25,579 nucleotides of DNA from a bacterium (GTDB lineage: Bacteria > Bacillota_I > Bacilli_A > RF39 > UBA660): positions 1 to 25,579 of the forward strand of contig SFTR01000016.1 in the NCBI GenBank assembly GCA_004560915.1. Direction: 5' to 3'. The notes under the pieces were generated by a model that saw only the letters and a list, made by a program, of their open reading frames with translations, was not told the DNA's origin and did not search any database. This document shows positions 15,436 to 23,203 of this stretch, piece after piece; positions within the stretch are counted from its first letter, which is position 1, and each line of letters begins with the position of its first letter. The translations under genes and the position numbers were made by a program.

Positions 15436-17187
15436 TTATTCCTCCTTTATTTTAATACCTAATTCTTCTAATTGTTTTGGTTCTAAATTACTAGGACTTC
15501 CCATCATTAAGTCTTGACCACTTGTACTTGCTGGGAATGCTTGTACTTCTCTTAAGTTAGTTTCATCTTTAATAATCATTAGTATTCTATCTATTCCAAG
15601 TGCCATTCCTCCATGAGGTGGACAACCATATTTAAATGCAGTGAATAAACTATTGAAACGTTTTTCAACTTCTTCTTTAGTGTATCCTACTACTTCAAAC
15701 CCTTTTACTAATAAATCTAAATTACTATTTCTAATAGCTCCGCTAGCCATTTCATTACCATTACAAACGAAGTCATATTGATAAGCTAAAACTTTATCAA
15801 CATTATCTTTATTATACTCTTTAAATTCTTTATGAGGAAGACTAAATGGGTTATGACAAAACTCATATTTTCTAGTTTTATCATCATATTCAAACATTGG
15901 GAAGTCATTAATAATACATAATTCTATTTTATTTTTATCTATTAAATCTAATTTTCTTCCTAGTTCTATTCTTATAAGTCCTGCGAACTTTTGAGCTACT
16001 TTTAGTACTTTATTAGCTATAAAGAATACTACATCATTTTCTTTCATATCTAAGTATTTTATTAAGTCTTCTCTTTCAGTATCTGTTAAGAATTTATCTA
16101 TTGGACCTTTAAAAGTATGTTCTTTTGTTAGTGTTAAGTAACCTATCCCTGGCATACCTATACTACTAGCATAATCAACTACTTCGTTAAACCATGAGTT
16201 TGATTTATCTCCAATACCATCTACTACTATAGCTTTTATTGTTGAATTTTTAAATGGTCCAAATGTAGTATTTTTTAGAATATCACTTATATCTTTAATA
16301 ATAAGTGGGTTTCTTAAGTCTGGTTTATCTGTACCATACATTTCCATTGAATCTATATAACTAATTCTTTTAAATGGTTTTGGTGAAACATTCTTTTTAC
16401 TATATTTTTTAAATACATCATAGAATAGTGTTTCTCCTAATTCTAGTACTTCTTCTTCCTCTATGTAACTCATTTCTAAATCTAGTTGGTAGAATTCAAG
16501 TGTTCTATCGCTTCTTGCATCTTCATCTCTAAAACATGGAGCTACTTGAAAATATTTATCTAATCCACCAACCATTAATAATTCTTTATATATTTGTGGA
16601 GCTTGAGGAAGAGCATAGAATTTACCTTTGAAGTTTCTACTTGGTACTACAAAGTCTCTTGCTCCCTCTGGACTAGATGCTGTTAGTATTGGTGTTTGTA
16701 CTTCTGTAAAACCTAAATCATACATTTTATTTCTTAGATAATGTAGTATTTCACTTCTAAGTAATATGTTATCTTTTACTTTGTCATTTCTCATATCTAA
16801 GTATCTATATTTAAGTCTTATGTCTTCACTTACGCTTTTACTTTCTCTTATATCAAATGGGAGTTCATGAAGTGACTCACCAAGTACATCTAACTTACTT
16901 ACTAATAGTTCTACTTCTCCACTTTTTAATTTTTCATTTATTGTATCAACACTTCTTTTTCTAAGTGTTCCTTCTAATCTTATAACTGATTCTTTAGCTA
17001 GTCCTTTGAACATAGAGTCATCGTTTGATACAGTTTGCAATACTCCACTTGTATCTCTTAAGTCTAAAAATAATACTCCTCCGTGATCTCTTATGTTTTG
17101 AACCCAGCCACTAACTACTATAGTTTTTCCTGTCATATCGTTTGTTATGTCACTAATCATAATAGAACGATATTTATTTGTTTTCAT
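15436..17187 (-). CDS. aspS: Aspartyl-tRNA synthetase
   Basis: AspRS charges tRNA-Asp. The 583-residue product is bacterial type: N-terminal OB-fold with GWVQNIRDHGGVLFLDLRD, YRYLDMR, class II motif 2 FRDEDARSDRTLEF, the bacterial GAD insertion in the middle, and motif 3 GMALGIDRILMI. In the anticodon-binding OB-fold, position 35 is His in RDHGG. From memory, His here is typical of non-discriminating AspRS, while discriminating enzymes such as those of E. coli and B. subtilis have Leu. The second marker position (about Asp81) fits neither class. It may therefore also charge tRNA-Asn with Asp, which GatCAB downstream could repair. The start follows AAGGAGGAATA, 11 nt after the asnS stop. Confidence 0.95.
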   Translation of the reverse strand: MKTNKYRSIMISDITNDMTGKTIVVSGWVQNIRDHGGVLFLDLRDTSGVLQTVSNDDSMFKGLAKESVIRLEGTLRKRSVDTINEKLKSGEVELLVSKLDVLGESLHELPFDIRESKSVSEDIRLKYRYLDMRNDKVKDNILLRSEILHYLRNKMYDLGFTEVQTPILTASSPEGARDFVVPSRNFKGKFYALPQAPQIYKELLMVGGLDKYFQVAPCFRDEDARSDRTLEFYQLDLEMSYIEEEEVLELGETLFYDVFKKYSKKNVSPKPFKRISYIDSMEMYGTDKPDLRNPLIIKDISDILKNTTFGPFKNSTIKAIVVDGIGDKSNSWFNEVVDYASSIGMPGIGYLTLTKEHTFKGPIDKFLTDTEREDLIKYLDMKENDVVFFIANKVLKVAQKFAGLIRIELGRKLDLIDKNKIELCIINDFPMFEYDDKTRKYEFCHNPFSLPHKEFKEYNKDNVDKVLAYQYDFVCNGNEMASGAIRNSNLDLLVKGFEVVGYTKEEVEKRFNSLFTAFKYGCPPHGGMALGIDRILMIIKDETNLREVQAFPASTSGQDLMMGSPSNLEPKQLEELGIKIKEE

Positions 17188-17198
17188 TATTCCTCCTT

Positions 17199-18578
17199 CT
17201 AGTAGTCGCAGTTATTAGGTGTTCTTGGATATGGAATTACATCTCTTATGTTTTCAATACCTGTTAAGTACATAATAAGTCTTTCAAATCCAAGACCAAA
17301 TCCTGAGTGATAACATCCTCCAAATCTTCTTAAATTAGTATACCATTCTAAGTTTTCTCTTGGTATATTCATTTCTTTCATTCTATTAATTAATTTATCG
17401 TAGTCATCTTCTCTTTGACTTCCACCCATTAGTTCACCAGAACCTGGTACTTCTAAGTCAACTGCTGCTACTGTTTCATTATCATCATTTAATTTCATAT
17501 AGAATGCTTTAATGTCTTTTGGCCAATTAGTAATAAATACTGGTCCATTAAAGTATTCTGTTATATATTTTTCATGTTCTTTAGCGATATCTTCGCCATA
17601 TTCTGGTTTGAATTCAAAGTCAACTTTTGCTTCTTTTAATAAAGTAATTGCTTCTTTATGAGTAATACGTACAAATTTACTATTTAATACTTTAGTAAGT
17701 TTTTCTTTTAATCCTTTCTCTACAAATTTATCGAAGAAGTCTATTTCTAAAGGACATTTGTCCATAACATATTTAACTATGAATTTTAGCATTTCTTCTT
17801 CAATATCCATTATTCCATTTAGGTCACAGAATGCTACTTCTGGTTCAATCATCCAAAATTCATTAGCATGTGTTTTAGTATTTGAGTTTTCTGTTCTCAT
17901 TGTTGGACCAAATGTATATATCTTTTTGTACGCTAAAGCGAAAGTTTCTCCATGAAGTTGACCAGAACCTGTTATATATGTTTGTTTACCAAACAAATCT
18001 TTCTTAAAATCAACTTTTTTATCTTCCCCTAAAGGAAGATTATTCATATCAAGAGTAGTTATTTTGAACATTTGTCCTGATCCTTCACAATCTGCCCCTG
18101 TTATGATTGGACTATGAAAATATACATAGTTATTGCTTTGAAAGTATTCATGTATTGCTTGAGCAGCTACACTTCTTACTCTAAATACTGCATTGAATAA
18201 GTTTGTTCTTGGTCTTAAGTAAGCTACTTCTCTTAAGAATTCTCTTGTGTGTCTTTTTGGTTGAATTGGATAGTCTTCAGGTGAATCTCCTAGTACTTCA
18301 ATACTTTTAACTTTCATTTCATGACTTTGACCACTACCTTCAGATTTAACAATAGTACCATTTACTCTTATAGCACTTCCTACTCTAATTTTACTAATAC
18401 TATCAAAGTCTTTTAATTCTTTTTCATATACTAATTGTAAACTTTGAAAATAAGTTCCATCATTAAAATCAATGAATCCAAAGTTTGATTGATTTCTATT
18501 ATTACGAACCCATCCTTCTAAAGTAACATCTTTGTTTTCATATTTTATGATGTCTTTAAATAAATCTTTAACGTCCAT
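17199..18578 (-). CDS. asnS: Asparaginyl-tRNA synthetase
   Basis: AsnRS charges tRNA-Asn directly. The 459-residue product has the anticodon-binding OB-fold (GWVRNNRNQSNFGFIDFND), class II motif 2 with the AsnRS signature RTENSNTKTHANEFWMIEPE, and motif 3 GFGLGFERLIMY followed by IRDVIPYPRTP close to the C-terminus. It is the first gene of the operon. The start lies after AAAGGAAAGTGA, downstream of an Asn T-box. Its presence means GatCAB is not the only route to Asn-tRNA, so GatCAB probably serves mainly Gln-tRNA here. Confidence 0.96.
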   Translation of the reverse strand: MDVKDLFKDIIKYENKDVTLEGWVRNNRNQSNFGFIDFNDGTYFQSLQLVYEKELKDFDSISKIRVGSAIRVNGTIVKSEGSGQSHEMKVKSIEVLGDSPEDYPIQPKRHTREFLREVAYLRPRTNLFNAVFRVRSVAAQAIHEYFQSNNYVYFHSPIITGADCEGSGQMFKITTLDMNNLPLGEDKKVDFKKDLFGKQTYITGSGQLHGETFALAYKKIYTFGPTMRTENSNTKTHANEFWMIEPEVAFCDLNGIMDIEEEMLKFIVKYVMDKCPLEIDFFDKFVEKGLKEKLTKVLNSKFVRITHKEAITLLKEAKVDFEFKPEYGEDIAKEHEKYITEYFNGPVFITNWPKDIKAFYMKLNDDNETVAAVDLEVPGSGELMGGSQREDDYDKLINRMKEMNIPRENLEWYTNLRRFGGCYHSGFGLGFERLIMYLTGIENIRDVIPYPRTPNNCDY

Positions 18579-18599
18579 ATATTTTCACTTTCCTTTCTT

Positions 18600-18810
18600 C
18601 AAAAAAAGAGAGATAGTACAAGGAGTCTATAAATAGACGGTACCATCCCTCTTATTAACTTTATTTTTCTAACGGATTAACCGAGAACACTTACTATGAC
18701 TTCAATGTTCCACTCAGTGGTGTTATTCATATATATAGTTTATTAGTTTACACCAACCACTAACTCTCTTTAAAACATCTATATATTACTTCTCCACTTC
18801 AAAGATTTAT
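18600..18810 (-). promoter_or_regulatory. T-box leader, Asn (AAC specifier), controlling asnS-aspS-gatCAB
   Basis: The T-box sequence AGGGATGGTACCGTC is at 18636-18650. Stem I contains AGAGAGTTAGTGG and the TTGGTGTAAAC loop. The specifier reads AAC-A followed by CCACT, which pairs with AGTGG at the base of Stem I; AAC (18722-18724) is an Asn codon, matching asnS. The terminator pairs AAGAGGGATGGTAC with GTACTATCTCTCTT and ends in seven T residues. Uncharged tRNA-Asn should raise all five genes. Confidence 0.93.
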
Positions 18811-18816
18811 GGGTCA

Positions 18817-18845
18817 ATTATACTACTCATTTTTTCGTTTGTCAA
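18817..18845 (-). promoter_or_regulatory. asnS: Consensus promoter for the asnS T-box operon
   Basis: TTGACA (18840-18845), a 17-nt spacer and TATAAT (18817-18822) match the sigma-A consensus perfectly. The predicted start is near 18810. Confidence 0.85.
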
Positions 18846-18852
18846 ACATTTG

Positions 18853-18875
18853 AAAAGAAGTAACTAGTACTTCTT
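18853..18875 (-). terminator. Weak hairpin terminator after the three-TM protein gene
   Basis: AAGAAGTA and TACTTCTT form an 8-bp stem that begins in the stop codon, followed only by TTC. The T-run is poor, so some readthrough into the asnS leader is possible. It lies immediately upstream of the asnS -35 box. Confidence 0.4.
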
Positions 18876-19227
18876 ATTGACATCCATATAATTTTAATAT
18901 TCCCAATATTAATAACATAAAACTCATAATATTTATAAATAAAGATGTGAATGCAAACATTATCTTAAAGAACTTATCGTTTTTTGACTTGAATGCTGCT
19001 ACAAAATATATGATTGTTACTACATAAGTTGTTATTCCTAGCGGCCACGTCATATCACTTGAAAAATTATCTAATCCCGCAAGAGAAAGTGCAACACAAT
19101 CTTCACCATACACTGGTGCTAGTAAAAGAATTATGCAAATAAAATTAACAAACATTAATATTAATAAAGTATTTCTTACGATATTTTCAATATCATATGT
19201 TTTTAATCTCTTCATTAGTTTTTTCAT
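18874..19227 (-). CDS. Small three-TM membrane protein of unknown function
   Basis: I do not recognise this 117-residue protein. It has three predicted membrane helices (about 18-39, 62-79 and 88-113) and a basic N-terminus, MKKLMKRLK. Cys44 lies in the extracellular loop if the N-terminus is inside; another Cys is the second-last residue. The start follows AGGAGGTAGGCT, a near-ideal site. It is the last gene before the asnS operon and may belong to the upstream envelope operon; no strong promoter is visible in the 76-nt gap, only a weak GATAAT. Confidence 0.75.
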   Translation of the reverse strand: MKKLMKRLKTYDIENIVRNTLLILMFVNFICIILLLAPVYGEDCVALSLAGLDNFSSDMTWPLGITTYVVTIIYFVAAFKSKNDKFFKIMFAFTSLFINIMSFMLLILGILKLYGCQ

Positions 19228-19238
19228 AGCCTACCTCC

Positions 19239-19299
19239 TAATTAAACATTATCATATATTTATATTTATTTTGACCTTTTATTTAATTGTGTTTAATTA
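19239..19299 (-). repeat. 10-bp inverted repeat upstream of the three-TM protein gene
   Basis: TAATTAAACA at 19290-19299 and TGTTTAATTA at 19239-19248 are perfect complements 41 nt apart. The downstream arm touches the AGGAGGT ribosome binding site. It lacks a T-run and so is not a terminator. Chance is possible in such AT-rich DNA. Confidence 0.3.
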
Positions 19300-19303
19300 C
19301 TTT

Positions 19304-20200
19304 CTAATCAAGCATTTGACATCTAAGTATAAAGCTTTCTCTACTCTTGTAACTATAGATAAAATATATAAATGTTAGCATGAATAAAATTATATTTATA
19401 ATTAGAAGTACATAACCATCTTGTATTATTTGCCATGCATATATGTCTTGCATAGTACAGTTTTCAAATACAACATTAAATTTCTTTGATAGTGTTATAC
19501 CACCAAATATAGTTATGAAATAATTAAGTAGATAGTTTATGATAGCGCTTATTAGTAGACATTTTTTATAACTTTTTATATTCTTTAATAAAATTAGACC
19601 TATGTTAATTATAGATAAAGTGTTAAAAATAATTATTAAAAAATAATAAATGTATGTCTTATAATTTGTATAGAATGAAAGCATGTTATCACCTATTTTA
19701 CCTAATCCTATATCTATTAGAGGATTATAGTTAAAATTAGATAGTTTTAATGATATAAGTCCATAAATAATTAGAACTAGAAGTACTAGAAATATATATT
19801 TATATGACTTTAATAGTATTCTTTTAACATAGCTTTTATATTTATGATTTTCTAAATACTTCTTAATGTAGTCATCATTATATTCTAAGTGAAGTGAATA
19901 TAATATTGGATATAAAATTACTAGTGGAAGTAAATAATATATTATTATTTTGTTTATACCAGTACTAAGTAAATAGCTATAATAATAAAAGAAACTGCCT
20001 TGTTTTATATTTTTATCTAATGCTTAACAGTAATATTTATCTTTTTCTGTTAGTTCATCTATATTATTACATATTTCACTATTAGATTCTACATTCATAT
20101 TTAGATAATGTTTTACTTCTCTACTATTTTTAATACTTGAAGTACTTATTAGAATTAATAAGATTATTATTACAAAATAAATTATTATATTTTTCTTCAT
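19304..20200 (-). pseudogene. Six-TM membrane protein gene interrupted by an in-frame TAA
   Basis: From ATG 20200 the frame runs 58 codons (helix at about 3-20, then an extracellular stretch) to TAA at 20024-20026. The same frame then continues without another stop for 239 codons to TAG at 19304. Read through, it would give about 298 residues with six membrane helices and three extracellular loops, in a layout like ABC-2 type permeases, although no sequence motif proves that and no ATPase gene is nearby. An AGGTGATAAC site before ATG 19684 could allow a separate 126-residue C-terminal product. Continuity across the stop argues for a recent nonsense mutation or a sequencing error; readthrough is less likely. 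It starts 7 nt after the glycosyltransferase stop. Confidence 0.75.
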
Positions 20201-20207
20201 AGTCACC

Positions 20208-20897
20208 TCAAATAATTATTATAATTAACACTATTAATATGATTAATAAAGGTATAATCCATTTATGAATTAGTATTGAATCTCTTATCGCATGAAAGTG
20301 TGAACCAGAGTTATTATCCTCATATATTGTATCTATATCTATACATTTAAAATTTATTTTGTTTTTTGCGATGTTATAAAGAAAGTTCATTTCATATTCG
20401 TATCTGCTTCCACTAGTATTTAGACAAAGATCTTTATATTTTATATTTATTCCTCTTAGACCGGTTTGTGTGTCTTTTAGAGTTATACTAGTTTTTATTT
20501 TGAAAACAAATGATGAGATTTTATTACCAAATTTACTAGTGAATGGTACATTCTTTTTATTAAAGTTTCTTGTACCTAGTACGATATCATTATTTCGTAG
20601 TTCTTCTTGAATCCTTAAAACATCTTTTGGACTATGTTGAAGTTCTGCATCTACTGTTATGAATGCATCTGTATCTTTTAAACTTTTTATAGCTGTTTTT
20701 AAGGCTTCTCCTTTACCTTTGTTTATATCATGATAAATGATTTTTACATTAGAAAGTTCTTTATAAATCTTTTTTGCCTCTTCTGTACTTCCGTCATCAA
20801 CTATTAAAATATCATTAAAATCTTTTTGAAGAAGACTTACAAGCTTTATTAACTTTTTAGTTGGATTGTATGATGGAATAATAATAGTTACTTTCAT
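20208..20897 (-). CDS. Family 2 glycosyltransferase (polyprenyl-phosphate sugar transferase type) with C-terminal helix
   Basis: The 229-residue product is a GT-A fold family 2 enzyme like dolichyl/undecaprenyl-phosphate mannosyl- or glucosyltransferases. IIIPSYNPT opens the domain, DDGS is at 34-37, the metal/nucleotide site reads VDAELQHSP (83-85 as DAE rather than DxD), and DTQTGLRG follows at 142-149. A single C-terminal membrane helix (about 213-229, nearly all Ile/Leu) anchors it. It probably loads a sugar onto a lipid carrier for an envelope polymer or glycosylation; the sugar is not predictable. The start follows GGAGACTAAC, one base after the kinase stop. Its stop is TGA, the only one seen in the window. 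Confidence 0.87.
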   Translation of the reverse strand: MKVTIIIPSYNPTKKLIKLVSLLQKDFNDILIVDDGSTEEAKKIYKELSNVKIIYHDINKGKGEALKTAIKSLKDTDAFITVDAELQHSPKDVLRIQEELRNNDIVLGTRNFNKKNVPFTSKFGNKISSFVFKIKTSITLKDTQTGLRGINIKYKDLCLNTSGSRYEYEMNFLYNIAKNKINFKCIDIDTIYEDNNSGSHFHAIRDSILIHKWIIPLLIILIVLIIIII

Positions 20898-20898
20898 G

Positions 20899-22677
20899 TT
20901 AGTCTCCTAGTAACTCTTTTAGTTTTTGTTCAAGTTCTTCTTTTTTGAATGGTTTTGGTATGTAGTCAGTAAAACCTGTTTTTATATATTTATTCTTTGA
21001 TGTAGATAAAGCATCTGCTGTTAGAGCTACTACTTTAGTATTAAAGTTCTTGTTAGATTTTAATTTCTTTAATGTATCTATTCCATTCATATCAGGCATC
21101 ATTATATCCATAAGTATTAGGTCATAGTGTTCACCATTATTAATCTTATCTATGCATTCTATACCTCTTTCACAAGTATCTAGTTCTATATCATAAATAT
21201 TTAATAATCTTTTAAGAATTCTATTATTAAGTCTATCATCATCTACTAGTAATATTCTTTTGTTAATAAACTTTGTTGTATTAGTTTGTTCTATAGTTTC
21301 AAGTTCATTTTTTAATCTTTGAGGTATTTTAATAGTGAATACACTACCACTTCCATAATAACTACATACTGTTATAGTTCCGCCTAATAGGCTTACTAAA
21401 TCTTTTGTTATTAATAGTCCTAGTCCATCTCTATCAACATCACTATTTATCTCATTATCTATGTCACTACCATTAAATATCTTATTTAAGTCTTCTGATT
21501 TAATACCTATTCCAGTATCTTTTATTTCAATAATTAAATTACATATATCACTTACTATTTCACTATTTATAGTTAGAGATATACTACCTTTATCAGTATA
21601 TTTAAATGAATTATCTAATACATTATTTATAATTTCTTTTATTTTAGTTTTGTCTCCAAATAAGTTTTGAGGTGTATTTTCAGAAATGGAATACTTAAAT
21701 ATTACATTTTCTTTATTATATTTTTTAATATTCATTTTGATTAGTTTTTCTACTGTTTCTTTAATACTATAATTCTTTTCTTTAAGATCATAGATTTTAT
21801 TTTCAATCTTATTTATATCTATTACATTACCTACGATATCTAAAAGTGATGAAGATGAATCTACAATATCATTTATAGTATCTTTAAATTCAGGTGGTAA
21901 ATTATAATTCTTTATTTCATCTATAGAAGATATAATTGAAGCAAGTGGTGTTCTTAGTTCATGACTTATATTACTTAAGAAATCCGTTTTATTCATATTA
22001 GCTTTTAGAGCTCTAAGTCTTAAATTATTAATTATTTCATATTCTTTTAAAGCTGGATTTTCTATAGTTAGAAATACTAAGTATGTTATAAATAAAAGTA
22101 TAGTTGTTATTATATTAAGTTCATACTTTAATTCTAAAAATGTACATATAGATAATAGTATAAGTGCTACATATATATAATTACATTTAGTAAAAGATAT
22201 TACATTTCTATTAAGTATGGTTCTTAAAAATAAAATACATAACATAGATGGAAGTAATACTTTAAAAATATTTATAGAGTTTCCACTTAGATATATAAAA
22301 TTAGTCGTATCTATATTAAGTGGTAAAAGTATAATAGATAAAGAAGATACTAATGTAAGAAAAGCATATAAAATCATTATAGTTTTATTTAAAGTATCAT
22401 CTTTTTTACTAATAAGAAATGTATAAACACTAAATATTGAGAACCAACATACTATAAATATTAAATATAGTTTAGTATATACTTCTAACATAACAGGTTT
22501 AAGTGTTAAAGTACTTAGAAAATTAATAATTAATTCTAAAATAAAACCTATAAGTAAACTAAGTGATAATATAAAGAATGTATTATTAGATAGTAAGTTA
22601 TTTTTTTTCTTTATTTTAAAAACTAATATTAAAAGTAATGTAAACATTATACCTGTTATTATATATATTGTATTCAT
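20899..22677 (-). CDS. Hybrid sensor histidine kinase with seven-TM N-terminus and receiver domain
   Basis: The 592-residue product has about seven membrane helices in residues 1-205 and no large extracellular sensor domain, so it may sense within the membrane or through short loops. A HisKA domain has SHELRTPL with His239. The ATPase domain has NVLDNSFKYT (Asn356), DTGIGI and DGLGLLITKDL. The C-terminal receiver has LLVDDDR, LMDIMMPDMNG with phosphoacceptor Asp524, and IPKPF with Lys575. It should autophosphorylate and pass phosphate to its own receiver. No DNA-binding response regulator or Hpt protein is encoded nearby. The start follows AGGGAGA within the 3' end of the lipoprotein gene, so the two are coupled. 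Confidence 0.92.
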   Translation of the reverse strand: MNTIYIITGIMFTLLLILVFKIKKKNNLLSNNTFFILSLSLLIGFILELIINFLSTLTLKPVMLEVYTKLYLIFIVCWFSIFSVYTFLISKKDDTLNKTIMILYAFLTLVSSLSIILLPLNIDTTNFIYLSGNSINIFKVLLPSMLCILFLRTILNRNVISFTKCNYIYVALILLSICTFLELKYELNIITTILLFITYLVFLTIENPALKEYEIINNLRLRALKANMNKTDFLSNISHELRTPLASIISSIDEIKNYNLPPEFKDTINDIVDSSSSLLDIVGNVIDINKIENKIYDLKEKNYSIKETVEKLIKMNIKKYNKENVIFKYSISENTPQNLFGDKTKIKEIINNVLDNSFKYTDKGSISLTINSEIVSDICNLIIEIKDTGIGIKSEDLNKIFNGSDIDNEINSDVDRDGLGLLITKDLVSLLGGTITVCSYYGSGSVFTIKIPQRLKNELETIEQTNTTKFINKRILLVDDDRLNNRILKRLLNIYDIELDTCERGIECIDKINNGEHYDLILMDIMMPDMNGIDTLKKLKSNKNFNTKVVALTADALSTSKNKYIKTGFTDYIPKPFKKEELEQKLKELLGD

Positions 22678-22680
22678 TTA

Positions 22681-23154
22681 TTAGTTCTCCCTTGGTAAAG
22701 CTGGTGTAACAGTGTTTCTATCTTGACGTTTATTACATTTAATATCTTTGTAGTAATCAACATCTGATGCTTCTGTTTTATCTACTATAGTATAAGATTC
22801 TTTATTAAGTACTAAGTAATCTTCTTTTAATTCATATTCTCTATTTATTGAGTCATTACTTGATTCACACATACTATTATCATACTTCTTAGTTTCAGTA
22901 CTTAGTTTATTATCTTTAATAGTATATGTTCCCTTCTCTAGTTCACATGAATATTCACAGTTGGCTATTACTACTACTCCATCTTTACTAAGAAAAATTT
23001 CTTTTTTAATAGACTCATTTTGATAAAGATAATATGAGTCTTCTTTCACTTCAAATTTTGGGGTATCATTTGTGTTATTTGGTTTATTTTCTTTTTTGCC
23101 ACATCCTGTTAAAACTAATAGAATTATTAATATTAAACTTATATATTTTTTCAT
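22681..23154 (-). CDS. Lipoprotein of unknown function in the hybrid-kinase operon
   Basis: The 157-residue product has a signal peptide with lipobox LVLTG-C18, then a Lys/Asn/Thr-rich linker and a beta-rich mature domain. C66, C70, C96 and C140 could form two disulfides outside the cell. No family is recognised. The start follows AGGTGACGAT. As first gene of the operon and directly coupled to the kinase gene, it could be a ligand-binding partner of the kinase, which itself lacks a large external domain; that is inference. The promoter is an extended -10 abutting the parC terminator. Confidence 0.82.
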   Translation of the reverse strand: MKKYISLILIILLVLTGCGKKENKPNNTNDTPKFEVKEDSYYLYQNESIKKEIFLSKDGVVVIANCEYSCELEKGTYTIKDNKLSTETKKYDNSMCESSNDSINREYELKEDYLVLNKESYTIVDKTEASDVDYYKDIKCNKRQDRNTVTPALPREN

Positions 23155-23170
23155 ATCGTCACCTATTTTA

Positions 23171-23179
23171 ATTATAACA
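23171..23179 (-). promoter_or_regulatory. Extended -10 promoter for the lipoprotein/hybrid-kinase operon
   Basis: TGTTATAAT begins in the last T of the parC terminator tract and lies 16 nt upstream of the ATG. No good -35 box is seen. The predicted leader is about 10 nt. Confidence 0.5.
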
Positions 23180-23203
23180 AAAAGAATTCCAAAAAGGAAT
23201 TCT
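23179..23203 (-). terminator. parC: Intrinsic terminator of parC
   Basis: AGAATTCC and GGAATTCT form an 8-bp stem around TTTTT, followed by a short T-run. The stem starts within the parC stop codon. Confidence 0.75.

Noticed and set aside
19304..19684. Independent 126-residue membrane protein gene
   Set aside because: The frame is open for 113 codons upstream of ATG 19684 and joins the 58-codon N-terminal piece in phase; a single interrupted gene is the simpler reading, with internal reinitiation kept as an option.
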